Below, piece after piece: positions 1-8,377 of a stretch of 26,509 nt of DNA. The notes under the pieces are model-generated. The model was not told where the DNA came from, ran no database searches, and worked only from the letters and a program-made list of their open reading frames with translations. The number at the start of each line of letters is the position of its first letter. Within the stretch, counting starts at the first letter, position 1. A program made the position numbers and the translations under genes. This DNA comes from Berkiella sp964606325 (lineage in GTDB: Bacteria; Pseudomonadota; Gammaproteobacteria; Berkiellales; Berkiellaceae), in contig CAZSGE010000036.1 of the NCBI GenBank assembly GCA_964606325.1, positions 1 through 26,509 on the forward strand, written 5' to 3'.

Positions 1-521
1 AGGTGATCAACATTAAGACCTAAAGCAAAACCCACTTCACGACATTGAAATGGCATAACGCCTACAAGCGGATCAACAATCAGTCTAATAATTTTTTCTG
101 GTGTTTCTTCAGCAACTTTCTCAATGTCCATCCCACCTTCGGTGGAAGCCATTATCACAACACGTTGAGATGCTCTATCTAGCACTGCACTCACATAGAG
201 TTCTTTTTTGATGTTGCTTACTTCTTCGATCAAAATTTCATTCACTGGTTGGCCATTCGCATCTGTTTGATACGTAACCAATCGTGAATGCAACATTGCC
301 CTTGCGGCTTGCTCTAACTCGTCTCTTCCTGAAACGATTTTAACACCACCCGCTTTACCTCTGCCGCCTGCATGTACTTGTGCTTTAACGACCAATTTGT
401 CGCCTTTGAGCGTGTTCATTGCGCTCAGAGCTTCTTCGACTGAACGTGCGACTAAATTCTTTGGAACGGGAAGTCCGTAATCCGCAAAAATTCTTTTTGC
501 TTGATACTCATGTAAATTCAT
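1..521 (-). CDS. sucC: Succinyl-CoA synthetase (ADP-forming) beta subunit, 3' part missing
   Basis: This gene codes for the beta subunit of succinyl-CoA synthetase, which makes ATP or GTP from succinyl-CoA in the cytosolic TCA cycle. Only the first 173 codons are inside the window; the gene runs off the left edge. Translation of the minus strand from the ATG at 521-519 begins MNLHEYQAKRIFADYGLPVP, the typical SucC opening. It continues through the ATP-grasp glycine-rich stretch QVHAGGRGKAGGVK at about residues 48-61, which belongs to the nucleotide-binding fold. It starts 7 nt after the sucB stop, so it is the next gene of the sdh-suc operon, and sucD is expected beyond the edge. The identity is clear from the motifs; the C-terminal ligase domain cannot be judged. 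Confidence 0.95.
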   Translation of the reverse strand, partial: MNLHEYQAKRIFADYGLPVPKNLVARSVEEALSAMNTLKGDKLVVKAQVHAGGRGKAGGVKIVSGRDELEQAARAMLHSRLVTYQTDANGQPVNEILIEEVSNIKKELYVSAVLDRASQRVVIMASTEGGMDIEKVAEETPEKIIRLIVDPLVGVMPFQCREVGFALGLNVDH

Positions 522-528
522 TATGGCC

Positions 529-1728
529 TCAAATATCTAGTAATAAACGTGCTGGATCTTCTAATAACTCTTTGATTGTGACTAAGAACCGTACAGATTC
601 AGCGCCATCAATAATACGATGATCATAAGAAAACGCTAAATACATCATAGGTCTAATTACAATTTGGTTATTTTCAACTACCGGTCTTTGCTCAATTTTA
701 TGCATACCTAAGATACCGGATTGCGGTGGATTCAGTATGGGGGTTGATAACAGTGAACCAAACACACCTCCATTGGAGATTGTGAATGTTCCACCGGTAA
801 TTTCTTCAATTGATAAAGTGCCATCTTTGGCTTTTACGCCCAACGCATGAATGGTTTTTTCAATATCGGCCATGCTCATTTTATCTGCATCGCGAATAAC
901 AGGCACAACCAAACCACGGGGTGATGAAACTGCTATCGCCAGATCAAAATATCCATGATAAACAATATCTTTCTCATCAATGGATGCGTTTACAGCGGGG
1001 AAACGCTTCAAGGCTTCAAGAGTTGCTTTAGCAAAGAAAGACATAAAGCCTAATTTCACGCCATGCGCTTTCTCAAATTGATCTTTATAGCGATTACGCA
1101 AATCCATCACTGGCTGCATATTAACTTCATTGAATGTTGTTAAAATGGCAGCACTTTGTTGTGCACTCAGTAAACGCTCTGCAATGCGTGCTCGCAGACG
1201 TGTCATTGGCACACGTTTTTCAATACGATCGCCGGATAATGTCACAGGAGTGCTCGCAACGGCACTTGATGTGCTTGCTTTAGCAACATCTTGTGTTGTG
1301 ATTCGACCATCCTTGCCAGAACCAACCACTTGTGAAGGCTGAATATCCTTTTCACTCATCATTCTTCTTGCACCTGGGCCAGCCGCAGCTGCGCTAGATG
1401 CCTGTTTAACAGGCTCTTGCTTAGCAGGTGTAGCAGCGGCCATTGCGGGCGCTTCATCTTTCGCAGGCTTACTTGGCACAGCAGAATCTTTAGATGCTGT
1501 AAAAACAGCAATCACTTCTTCCGCTAAAACTGTATCACCGGTGTTTTTGATAATTCTTTCAATGAAGCCTGGCTCAGGTGCCACTACTTCTAACACTACT
1601 TTATCCGTTTCAATATCAACCAGATTTTCGTCTTGTTCGACTCGCTCACCAGGTTTTTTATGCCAGGTAGCGATTGTCGCATCTTGTACCGACTCTGGTA
1701 ATACAGGGACTTTAATTTCAATTGCCAT
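529..1728 (-). CDS. sucB: Dihydrolipoyllysine-residue succinyltransferase (2-oxoglutarate dehydrogenase E2)
   Basis: This is the E2 core of the 2-oxoglutarate dehydrogenase complex, which passes the succinyl group from E1 to CoA through a swinging lipoyl arm. The 399-residue product has the family layout. The lipoyl domain covers residues 1-75, with the modified lysine K43 in DIETDKVVLEV. An Ala/Pro-rich linker follows at about 80-115, then the small E1/E3-binding domain at about 117-152 (motif GSGKDGRITTQDV). The acyltransferase domain runs from about 170 to the end, with the catalytic pair H370 and D374 in SYDHRIIDGAES. Length matches E. coli SucB (about 405). It starts 23 nt after the sucA stop, with an AAGGGA ribosome site, and is followed by sucC after 7 nt. 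The E3 gene lpd is not in the window. Confidence 0.97.
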   Translation of the reverse strand: MAIEIKVPVLPESVQDATIATWHKKPGERVEQDENLVDIETDKVVLEVVAPEPGFIERIIKNTGDTVLAEEVIAVFTASKDSAVPSKPAKDEAPAMAAATPAKQEPVKQASSAAAAGPGARRMMSEKDIQPSQVVGSGKDGRITTQDVAKASTSSAVASTPVTLSGDRIEKRVPMTRLRARIAERLLSAQQSAAILTTFNEVNMQPVMDLRNRYKDQFEKAHGVKLGFMSFFAKATLEALKRFPAVNASIDEKDIVYHGYFDLAIAVSSPRGLVVPVIRDADKMSMADIEKTIHALGVKAKDGTLSIEEITGGTFTISNGGVFGSLLSTPILNPPQSGILGMHKIEQRPVVENNQIVIRPMMYLAFSYDHRIIDGAESVRFLVTIKELLEDPARLLLDI

Positions 1729-1751
1729 GTTGTTTTTCCCTTAGATTACAA

Positions 1752-4562
1752 TTATTTCAAAGCATCATTAACAAGCGCTTCTTGTTGTTCAACATGCGCT
1801 TGATGATAGCCAACCGCAGGAGACGCAGACGCGGCTCTTCCTGCATAGGTTAATTTTTGTTGATTACTCAAACATGCTCTCATGTGATGCTGTGATGAAT
1901 ACCAAGCACCTTGATTTTCTGGCTCTTCTTGACACCATACAACATCTTTCGCATTAGGATATTGCTCTAGCACTTTCTTTAATTCAGGCTCAGGGAAAGG
2001 ATAGAGTTGTTCAATGCGAATGATTGCAATATGGTTCTTTTTGGTTTCTTGTCTTTTGGCCAAAATATCGTAATAGACTTTGCCGCTGCACAAAATAACT
2101 TTTGTTACAGCTTTAGCATCAAGCTTTTCAATTTCAGGAATAACAACTTGGAAACTGCCATTTGTTAATTCACTGATGTCGTTTGACGCGGCTTTTAAAC
2201 GCAGCAAGCTCTTTGGCGACATAATAACCAAAGGCCGACGTAAATTTCGAATCATTTGGCGTCTTAACAGATGGAAAATTTGTGCCGCATTACTGGGGAC
2301 GCAGACTTGAATATTATGCTGAGCGCACAGTTGTAAAAATCTCTCTAATCTCGCGGATGAGTGTTCAGGACCTTGGCCTTCATAACCATGCGGCAATAAC
2401 ATCACTAGGTTACACAAGCGCCCCCATTTTTGTTCACCGCTACTAATAAATTGATCGATAACCACTTGGGCACCATTGGCAAAATCACCAAATTGCGCTT
2501 CCCACAGTACTAAAGATGTAGGATCTGTTGTGGAATACCCATATTCAAACCCTAAAACTGCCTCTTCTGAGAGCAAGGAATCGATCACAGTAAAAGGAGG
2601 CTGATTCGGTGAAATTCTGGTTAAAGGGATATCGGTTTGACCAGTTTTTTGATCATGAACAACGGCATGTCGGTGGAAGAATGTACCACGACCACTGTCT
2701 TGTCCTGATAATCTAATTGAATAGCCCTCATCTAATAAAGACGCATAAGCCATGGTTTCTGCGAATCCCCAATCCATAGGTTGAGCGCCGGTAGCCATCG
2801 CCGCTCTTTCTTCATAGATCTTGGCCACACGAGGATGCACATTAGTGCCAGGGGTAATGGCTAACAATTTTGCGGCTAACTGCGAAACCTTGTCAGCAGA
2901 AATCGCTGTATTAACTGATTGTCTCCAATCTTTTTCGAAATATTTGCTCCAGTCAAAAACTTGGCTATTGTGATTTTCTTTAATCAAGTTCTTCGCCACA
3001 CAAGCGCCTTTATCTAACAGAGCGCGATTTTCCTTTACCAATTCACTAGGCTTGTCACTGGTTAATACTTTTTCTTTAACTAACTGCTCTGCATATATTT
3101 GGCGAACGCTTGGGTGTGATTTTATTTTGTTATACATAACAGGTTGCGTTGCAAACGGATCATCCGCTTCATTGTGTCCATGTCGTCGATAACAAACTAA
3201 GTCAATGACCACATCTTTATTAAAGCGCATACGATAATCTAGAACTAATTGAGCAACTAACACAACCGCTTCAGGATCATCTGCGTTAACATGAAAAATG
3301 GGCGCTAAGATAACTTTTGCTACATCAGTGCAATAGAGTGTTGAACGAGCATCTTTTGGATTGCTGGTAGTAAAACCAACTTGGTTATTGATCACAATAT
3401 GAATCGTACCGCCAATGCCATACCCTCTGGTCTGAGACATATTTAATGTCTCCATCACAACACCTTGTCCGGCAAAGGATGCGTCACCATGAATTGCAAT
3501 CGGTAGTACTTTATTATGATTTTCGTCCTTAGAACGATTTTGTCTTGCGCGCACTGAGCCAGCAACAACGGGAGTCACAATTTCTAAATGCGACGGGTTA
3601 AATGCAAGCGCTAAGTGAGTAGTACCACCAGGCGTTGTCACATCAGAAGAGAACCCTTGGTGATATTTTACGTCACCTGATTCAACTGTTGAGGAATGTC
3701 GTCCTTCGAATTCATCAAATAATTCTCTTGGATCTTTACCCAATATGTTGATCAACATGTTGAGTCGACCACGATGTGCCATCCCAATCACGCATTCGCG
3801 GATCCCCTGAGAGCCCCCACGCTGAATTAATTCATCCATTAAAGGAATTAAGGCTTCACCGCCTTCTAAGCCAAATCTTTTTGCGCCAGGAAATTTAACT
3901 GCTAAATACTTTTCAAGGCCTTCTGCCGCAGTTAAACGTTCTAAAATTTGCTCTTTTCTCTCGGGAGAAAATTTTGGCGTAGCACGTGTACCTTCAATCC
4001 GCTGTTGGATCCAAGCACGTTCTTCATTGGAAGGAATATGCATATACTCAGTAGCAATCGAACCACAGTAGGTGTCATTCAAGGCGCGATACAAATCGCC
4101 CAGGGGCATTTGCTTTGGCCCAACGAAAGTTTCTACATCAAACGTGGTTGGCATGTCTTGTATCGACAAACCATGATCTTCTAAAGACAACTCTTGCGCA
4201 TTCTCATCTAAAATTTCACGCATGCCTAAAGGATCTATTTGCGCATGCAAGTGACCTTGCAATCGATAGGCATTGATTAGTCTTAAAACTTGGATTTGTT
4301 TGATTTCATGTTCAGTGCTATTACCCGAGGAAGCGCTTGCTCCTCTGGCACCATTTGATTTCGCTAACTGTATAAATTGTTCTTTGATATCGCTATGTGG
4401 AACATCTTTTTGGTTACTTTGGGGCAAACTTGAAAAATACTTTTGCCAATCCGCTGGCACTTGGCTGGGATCTTTGAGATATTGTTCATAAATCTCTTCA
4501 AGATAAGCAGCATTACCTCCGTCCACCATGGAGGAGTCCCACATTGCATTCATCGTACTCAT
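1752..4562 (-). CDS. sucA: 2-oxoglutarate dehydrogenase E1 component
   Basis: The product is the thiamine-diphosphate E1 that decarboxylates 2-oxoglutarate and succinylates the E2 lipoyl arm. Visible marks are the N-terminal E2-contact segment (GGNAAYLEEIYEQYL), the AHRGRLNML motif near residue 262, the ThDP/Mg motif HGDASFAGQG near 358-367 followed by the conserved INNQVGF, and CYRRHGHNEADDP. The frame is open upstream to an ATG at 4580, but that codon has no ribosome site. The in-frame ATG at 4562 follows a GGGGA and gives 936 residues, close to the 933 of E. coli SucA. A third ATG at 4553 would give exactly 933. I chose 4562; the start is uncertain by 3-6 codons. It lies after the hairpin-rich spacer and probably has its own promoter as well as readthrough from sdh. 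Confidence 0.96.
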   Translation of the reverse strand: MSTMNAMWDSSMVDGGNAAYLEEIYEQYLKDPSQVPADWQKYFSSLPQSNQKDVPHSDIKEQFIQLAKSNGARGASASSGNSTEHEIKQIQVLRLINAYRLQGHLHAQIDPLGMREILDENAQELSLEDHGLSIQDMPTTFDVETFVGPKQMPLGDLYRALNDTYCGSIATEYMHIPSNEERAWIQQRIEGTRATPKFSPERKEQILERLTAAEGLEKYLAVKFPGAKRFGLEGGEALIPLMDELIQRGGSQGIRECVIGMAHRGRLNMLINILGKDPRELFDEFEGRHSSTVESGDVKYHQGFSSDVTTPGGTTHLALAFNPSHLEIVTPVVAGSVRARQNRSKDENHNKVLPIAIHGDASFAGQGVVMETLNMSQTRGYGIGGTIHIVINNQVGFTTSNPKDARSTLYCTDVAKVILAPIFHVNADDPEAVVLVAQLVLDYRMRFNKDVVIDLVCYRRHGHNEADDPFATQPVMYNKIKSHPSVRQIYAEQLVKEKVLTSDKPSELVKENRALLDKGACVAKNLIKENHNSQVFDWSKYFEKDWRQSVNTAISADKVSQLAAKLLAITPGTNVHPRVAKIYEERAAMATGAQPMDWGFAETMAYASLLDEGYSIRLSGQDSGRGTFFHRHAVVHDQKTGQTDIPLTRISPNQPPFTVIDSLLSEEAVLGFEYGYSTTDPTSLVLWEAQFGDFANGAQVVIDQFISSGEQKWGRLCNLVMLLPHGYEGQGPEHSSARLERFLQLCAQHNIQVCVPSNAAQIFHLLRRQMIRNLRRPLVIMSPKSLLRLKAASNDISELTNGSFQVVIPEIEKLDAKAVTKVILCSGKVYYDILAKRQETKKNHIAIIRIEQLYPFPEPELKKVLEQYPNAKDVVWCQEEPENQGAWYSSQHHMRACLSNQQKLTYAGRAASASPAVGYHQAHVEQQEALVNDALK

Positions 4563-4656
4563 CTGCACAATTTTCCCCATTAATAATGACTTGAGAACCG
4601 TAAATTTAGTAAATCAAACAACTTTTACAGTTCATGTAATTAGGCGTTCAGTCAAA

Positions 4657-4684
4657 ATTATACAACATTCAGACTAAGTTTGAG
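4657..4684 (-). promoter_or_regulatory. Probable internal promoter for sucAB(C)
   Basis: Read on the minus strand there is a perfect TATAAT at 4662-4657. A weak -35 (CTCAAA) lies 16 nt upstream at 4684-4679. Transcription would begin near 4650, leaving a leader of roughly 90 nt before sucA. The site is downstream of the hairpin cluster, so suc genes could be expressed apart from sdh. The -10 is exact; the -35 is poor, so this is a moderate prediction. Confidence 0.5.
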
Positions 4685-4726
4685 TAGATTTAGATTTCCT
4701 GCTAAGGCAATTTAACTCGATTAACA

Positions 4727-4941
4727 CACCTAAATGGTGATTGGGAAGATTTTCTTACGCCGCTACCGCGGCTAATTAGGTGAGGTGGTGATTTGATCCC
4801 CATGTTCCGGTGTTCTTCGAACACCTTCACAAGGGGCTAAATTCCTACGCAGCTGTGCTGCTTTTGGATTGAATTTTCACCACGGCAGTGGTCTAAGAAT
4901 TTAGCCCCGCGTAAGGCGATTCTTATCGCCGCAGCGTGGGG
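4727..4941. repeat. Cluster of short hairpins filling the sdhB-sucA spacer
   Basis: Most of the 364-nt gene-free stretch between sdhB and sucA is made of inverted repeats. Perfect small hairpins are GCCGC-TACC-GCGGC (4759-4772), GGTGTTC-TTC-GAACACC (4809-4825), GCAGC-TGT-GCTGC (4849-4861), ACCAC-GGCA-GTGGT (4879-4892) and GGCGAT-TCTT-ATCGCC (4915-4930). Two larger stems enclose some of them. CACCTAA (4727-4733) pairs with TTAGGTG (4776-4782). The 12-nt arm GGGGCTAAATTC (4833-4844) pairs perfectly with GAATTTAGCCCC (4897-4908). No T-run follows, so it is not a plain terminator. A role in mRNA processing or stability between sdh and suc messages, or a mobile intergenic repeat, is inferred. The rest of the spacer (4581-4726) holds only the sucA leader and promoter. 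Confidence 0.8.
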
Positions 4942-4944
4942 GGA

Positions 4945-5646
4945 TTAAGCATCCTCATCCAGCATTTTGGTGCGTATGTTGGCTATGGCTTGAGTAGGAT
5001 TCAGGCTTTTGGGGCAAACATCAGCACAATTCATGATACTTCTGCAGCGAAATACACTATAGGCATCATCGAGCTGCTCTAAACGATCGCGTGTATGAGT
5101 ATCTCGACTATCTTCAATAAAGCGAGAGGCTTGCAATAACGCTGCTGGACCTAGGAACTTATCAGGGTTCCACCAGTAGGAAGGACAAGAGCTTGAGCAA
5201 CAGCCACACATAATGCATTCATATAAACCATCCAGCTTTGCTCTGTCTTCAGGTGATTGTAAACGTTCTTTGCTAGGTGGTGGCTCATCATTTTGTAAGT
5301 AAGGCTGCGCTTTTTCATATTGCGCGTAAAATTGTGTCATATCGACGATTAAGTCGCGAATAACAGGCATGCCTGGAAAAGGCTTTAACACAATCGGGCC
5401 ACTGAGCGAACGTATTGGAGTAATACAAGCTAAACCATTTTTGCCGTTAATATTCATACCATCTGAACCACATACACCTTCACCGCAGGAGCGGCGAAAG
5501 GACAAGGTTTCATCTTGTTCTGCTTTGATGATTAATAACGCATCCAATACCATGACGGCATTCGTCTTCTCAAGATCAAGTTCATATTCTTGCATGCGCG
5601 GTTTTTGATCTTTTTCTGGGTCGAAACGGTAAATTGAAAATCTCAT
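4945..5646 (-). CDS. sdhB: Succinate dehydrogenase iron-sulfur subunit
   Basis: SdhB carries electrons from the flavin of SdhA to the membrane quinone site. All three cluster motifs are present in 233 residues. The [2Fe-2S] ligands are C54, C59, D62 and C74 (SCGEGVCGSDG, then LAC), with the aspartate ligand also found in E. coli. The CIMCGCCSSSCP run near residue 141 supplies the [4Fe-4S] cysteines and the first [3Fe-4S] cysteine. CRSIMNCADVCPK near residue 199 supplies the rest. Length matches the family (238 in E. coli). It begins 13 nt after the sdhA stop with an AGGGA ribosome site 7 nt before the ATG. It ends against the hairpin cluster that separates it from sucA. Confidence 0.97.
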   Translation of the reverse strand: MRFSIYRFDPEKDQKPRMQEYELDLEKTNAVMVLDALLIIKAEQDETLSFRRSCGEGVCGSDGMNINGKNGLACITPIRSLSGPIVLKPFPGMPVIRDLIVDMTQFYAQYEKAQPYLQNDEPPPSKERLQSPEDRAKLDGLYECIMCGCCSSSCPSYWWNPDKFLGPAALLQASRFIEDSRDTHTRDRLEQLDDAYSVFRCRSIMNCADVCPKSLNPTQAIANIRTKMLDEDA

Positions 5647-5659
5647 AGTTTATCCCTAG

Positions 5660-7423
5660 TTAGTAAACTCTCTCTTTTAATTCAAATGGCGGAATCGTTA
5701 AAGGCTTCATATTAACGGCCCTTGTCGACATCTTGTCATCTGAAAAATAGAGCGAATGTTTCAACCAATTTTGATCATCTCGTTTTGGGTAATCCTCACG
5801 AGAATGTGCTCCTCGACTTTCTTTGCGATACAACGCTGAAACTGCCGTAGCCATGGCCACAGCCATGAGATTATCTAATTCCAACGCTTCAATGCGCGCG
5901 GTATTAAATGATTTGCTCTTGTCTGACAAGGTTGCATGCTTTAAACGTTCGCGCAGTTTTTTAAGCTTCTCGACGCCTTCCGTCATTACATTTTCTGTTC
6001 GGAACACACTGAAATCATTTTGCATGACTTTTTTCAATTCATGGCGAATATCAGAAACACGCTCACCGCCTGCGGAGGTGTCCCAGCGCGCTAATCTAAC
6101 CAACGCTTGTTCAATATTATCTTGTTTAATTAAATGGGGTTCCATGCCTTGATTAATATACTCATTCACATGGATGCCAGCAGCTCTGCCAAAAACAACC
6201 AAATCTAATAGCGAGTTACCACCTAAACGATTTGAGCCATGCACCGACACGCAAGCACATTCACCCACAGCATATAATCCATTAACTATGGATTCTTGAC
6301 CTGCTGAATCTACAGACACAACTTGACCATGCACATTGGTTGGGATCCCACCCATCATGTAGTGGCAGGTAGGCACAACAGGAATTGGATCTTTAATGGG
6401 ATCGGCATTAGCAAATGTCATAGAAAGTTCTCGAATACCTGGCAAGCGTGATTTAATCACTTCTTCACCAAGGTGATCTAACTTCAATAGCACGTAGTCA
6501 CCTTTAGGACCACAGCCTCTGCCTTCTCGAATCTCTATTGCCATCGAACGAGCAACCACATCTCGTCCAGCTAAATCTTTCGCATGGGGCGCATAACGCT
6601 CCATAAAACGTTCACCGTTTTTATTGATTAAATAACCACCTTCGCCCCGACAACCTTCAGTGACCAGTACCCCAGCACCAGCAATACCGGTGGGGTGAAA
6701 TTGCCACATTTCCATATCTTGTACCGCAAGGCCTGCGCGTAACACCATGCCAATACCATCACCGGTGTTGATGAGTGCGTTGGTGGTGGAATGAAAAATT
6801 TGACCTGCGCCGCCCGTGGCCAAAATCACGGCTTTACTGCTCATGTACAGCACTTCACCGTTTTCGATATTCATGACCATCACACCAGCAATGCCACCAT
6901 TGTGCGCTTTCACCAGATCTAGCGCATACCATTCGCTAAAGACGGTAACTTTTGCTTCAAGATTTTTTTGATACAAGGTGTGCAATAAAGCATGACCAGT
7001 TCTATCAGCAGCAGCAGCGGTGCGCGATGCTTGCTCGCCACCAAAGTTTTTAGATTGCCCACCAAAGGGACGTTGATAGATCTTCCCATTCTCAAAACGA
7101 GAAAAAGGTAATCCCATGTGCTCTAGTTCGTAGATAACTTCTGGCCCTACCCGACACATGTACTCTATACAGTCTTGATCGCCAAGATAGTCTGAGCCCT
7201 TAACGGTATCAAACATATGCCATTGCCAATTATCTTCATGCTTATTGCCCAGCGAGACGGTAATGCCTCCTTGAGCAGATACAGTATGAGAACGTGTTGG
7301 AAAAACTTTTGATACTAAGGCAACTTTTTTACCCGTTTTGGCAAGTTCTAGGGAAGCGCGCATACCGGCACCCCCTGCCCCAATTATTACTGCATCAAAT
7401 GAACGCTGCGCAGGAAAAGCCAT
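5660..7423 (-). CDS. sdhA: Succinate dehydrogenase flavoprotein subunit
   Basis: SdhA oxidises succinate to fumarate at a covalently bound FAD on the cytoplasmic side of the inner membrane. The 587 residues align in register with E. coli SdhA (588). The dinucleotide fold GAGGAG is at 15-20, and the FAD-linking histidine is H46 in RSHTVSAQGG. Active-site residues H243 (HPTGIAG), R287 (GRDVVARS), H354 (CHYMMGG) and R399 (SNRLGGNS) are all present. It starts 3 nt after the sdhD stop and is followed by sdhB after 13 nt, so the four sdh genes are one translation-coupled set. Nothing is odd about it. Confidence 0.98.
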   Translation of the reverse strand: MAFPAQRSFDAVIIGAGGAGMRASLELAKTGKKVALVSKVFPTRSHTVSAQGGITVSLGNKHEDNWQWHMFDTVKGSDYLGDQDCIEYMCRVGPEVIYELEHMGLPFSRFENGKIYQRPFGGQSKNFGGEQASRTAAAADRTGHALLHTLYQKNLEAKVTVFSEWYALDLVKAHNGGIAGVMVMNIENGEVLYMSSKAVILATGGAGQIFHSTTNALINTGDGIGMVLRAGLAVQDMEMWQFHPTGIAGAGVLVTEGCRGEGGYLINKNGERFMERYAPHAKDLAGRDVVARSMAIEIREGRGCGPKGDYVLLKLDHLGEEVIKSRLPGIRELSMTFANADPIKDPIPVVPTCHYMMGGIPTNVHGQVVSVDSAGQESIVNGLYAVGECACVSVHGSNRLGGNSLLDLVVFGRAAGIHVNEYINQGMEPHLIKQDNIEQALVRLARWDTSAGGERVSDIRHELKKVMQNDFSVFRTENVMTEGVEKLKKLRERLKHATLSDKSKSFNTARIEALELDNLMAVAMATAVSALYRKESRGAHSREDYPKRDDQNWLKHSLYFSDDKMSTRAVNMKPLTIPPFELKERVY

Positions 7424-7426
7424 TCG

Positions 7427-7756
7427 CTAATTACCCCACAAAATAAAAATGCCCCAAACGACATAAACAAATAAAGTTAATACAATAATTGCTTGCAACA
7501 AATACCTTAGCAACAGTGGTTTGACATAATCTGTTAAAACTGTCCACAAACCAATCCAGGCGTGCAAAGCAATGCTGATAAGTGCAAACAGGGTACTTAA
7601 CTGCATGACCCTTGATGAAAATAAATTTTGCCAATCTGCGTAAGAGAACGCGGGATGACGTACGATAAAAGCAAATAAAAATACGGTATAGATTGCCAAA
7701 AAGACGGCGGTGAACCGTTGTACTAACCAATCACGGGATCCATTCGAGCTCGACAT
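7427..7756 (-). CDS. sdhD: Succinate dehydrogenase membrane anchor subunit D
   Basis: This small three-helix membrane protein anchors SdhAB and shares heme b and the ubiquinone site with SdhC. Using the ATG at 7756 gives 109 residues. The heme ligand H65 and the quinone-site pair D76-Y77 (LTDYVKP) fall at a constant offset of 6 from E. coli H71, D82 and Y83. Hydrophobic helices lie at about 14-33, 52-73 and 86-107. The open frame extends upstream to 7786, but that would overlap sdhC and add ten residues. The 7756 ATG lies one base after the sdhC stop and just after a GGGGG ribosome site, so it is the better start. Another reading frame over 7431-7730 is a shadow. Confidence 0.93.
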   Translation of the reverse strand: MSSSNGSRDWLVQRFTAVFLAIYTVFLFAFIVRHPAFSYADWQNLFSSRVMQLSTLFALISIALHAWIGLWTVLTDYVKPLLLRYLLQAIIVLTLFVYVVWGIFILWGN

Positions 7757-7757
7757 G

Positions 7758-8132
7758 TTACCCCCAATACCAAAAAGCAAGCACAAAAGTTATGAGCGAA
7801 AATAGAATAACCATTCTTGCTCCCCAACGGCCAGATGCGAGTGAATCACCCAAGTGCATATCCATTAACAGATGCCGAATCCCAGCAAAGAGATGAAAAA
7901 TCATCGCGCCAACTAAGGTCCAGATAAATAATTGCACCAGGGGTGTTGACCAGGCATCTTTCACTTGAGCTAGCCCTTCAGGGGAAGCAAGTGAACGACC
8001 TAATGCATTCAAAAGTAAAGGAATGAGTAAGAAAACTAATACGCCAGAAATCCGATGTAGTATGGAAACAACAGCCATAACAGGCAATCGAATTGTTAAA
8101 GGATTAATATTGATTGGTCTGTTGGTATTCAA
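7758..8132 (-). CDS. sdhC: Succinate dehydrogenase cytochrome b556 subunit C, TTG start
   Basis: SdhC is the other heme and quinone-binding anchor. From the TTG at 8132 the protein has 124 residues and begins MNTNRPININPLTIR, like E. coli SdhC. S23, R27 and heme ligand H80 fall at a constant offset of 4 from E. coli S27, R31 and H84. Three helices follow. The frame stays open to an ATG at 8183, but that codon has no ribosome site, and it and a second ATG at 8174 overlap a TATAAT box. The TTG is preceded by AGGGAG at 5 nt spacing. I therefore prefer TTG; an annotation starting at 8183 would add 17 residues. It is the first gene of the sdh-suc operon. Confidence 0.92.
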   Translation of the reverse strand: MNTNRPININPLTIRLPVMAVVSILHRISGVLVFLLIPLLLNALGRSLASPEGLAQVKDAWSTPLVQLFIWTLVGAMIFHLFAGIRHLLMDMHLGDSLASGRWGARMVILFSLITFVLAFWYWG

Positions 8133-8172
8133 CTTAACTCCCTGTCCTGTTATCCCTTTAAAAAATTTACCC

Positions 8173-8201
8173 ATTATAGTCATGTTGCATTTAATTTTGC
8201 A
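8173..8201 (-). promoter_or_regulatory. Probable sdhC operon promoter
   Basis: On the minus strand TATAAT lies at 8178-8173, with a weak -35 (TGCAAA) 17 nt upstream at 8201-8196. Transcription would begin near 8165, about 33 nt before the TTG start of sdhC. A second, weaker candidate lies further upstream: TTGGAA, 17 nt, TAGAAA near 8318-8290. The -10 is exact but neither -35 is strong. Confidence 0.5.
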
Positions 8202-8205
8202 TCAG

Positions 8206-8234
8206 GAAAAAGGGCCCCCGCAGGGACCGGCCCC
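8206..8234 (-). terminator. GC-rich hairpin followed by five T, upstream of sdhC
   Basis: Read on the minus strand, GGTCCC-TGCG-GGGGCC (one G-T pair) is followed by CTTTTT, the form of an intrinsic terminator. If transcription starts at the distal candidate promoter near 8290, it would act as an attenuator for the sdh operon. If the proximal promoter is used, it merely blocks upstream transcripts. The neighbouring bases to about 8275 contain further G/C blocks (GGGGCC and CCCC runs) that look like intergenic repeat sequence. Confidence 0.4.
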
Positions 8235-8309
8235 TACATTTGATTCTTTTGGGGCCTGTCATCCTGGAGTCCCCTCGTTGGAATATTTTCTAGCTTAGTA
8301 AATTCAGTC

Positions 8310-8338
8310 TTCCAAAAAGTATATACTCTACCTATTAT
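8310..8338 (+). promoter_or_regulatory. Candidate gltA promoter
   Basis: TATTAT at 8333-8338 is preceded at 17 nt by TTCCAA (8310-8315). A perfect 10-base palindrome AGTATATACT lies in the spacer. Transcription would start near 8345, which leaves the in-frame ATG at 8339 outside the message and supports the ATG at 8378. The -35 matches only half of the consensus. Confidence 0.4.
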
Positions 8339-8377
8339 ATGAACCCCGAATCAAAACCAATATATAAAGGAGCTCCC

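Noticed and set aside
4727..4941. CRISPR array or tandem repeat
   Set aside because: The units are inverted repeats of different sequence, with no constant direct repeat and spacer pattern.
7431..7730. 99-codon minus frame within sdhD
   Set aside because: Shadow of sdhD; the true frame keeps the heme and quinone residues.
8339..8377. Upstream ATG of gltA at 8339
   Set aside because: No ribosome site, lies at the predicted transcription start, and lengthens the protein beyond the family; the ATG at 8378 follows AAAGGAG.
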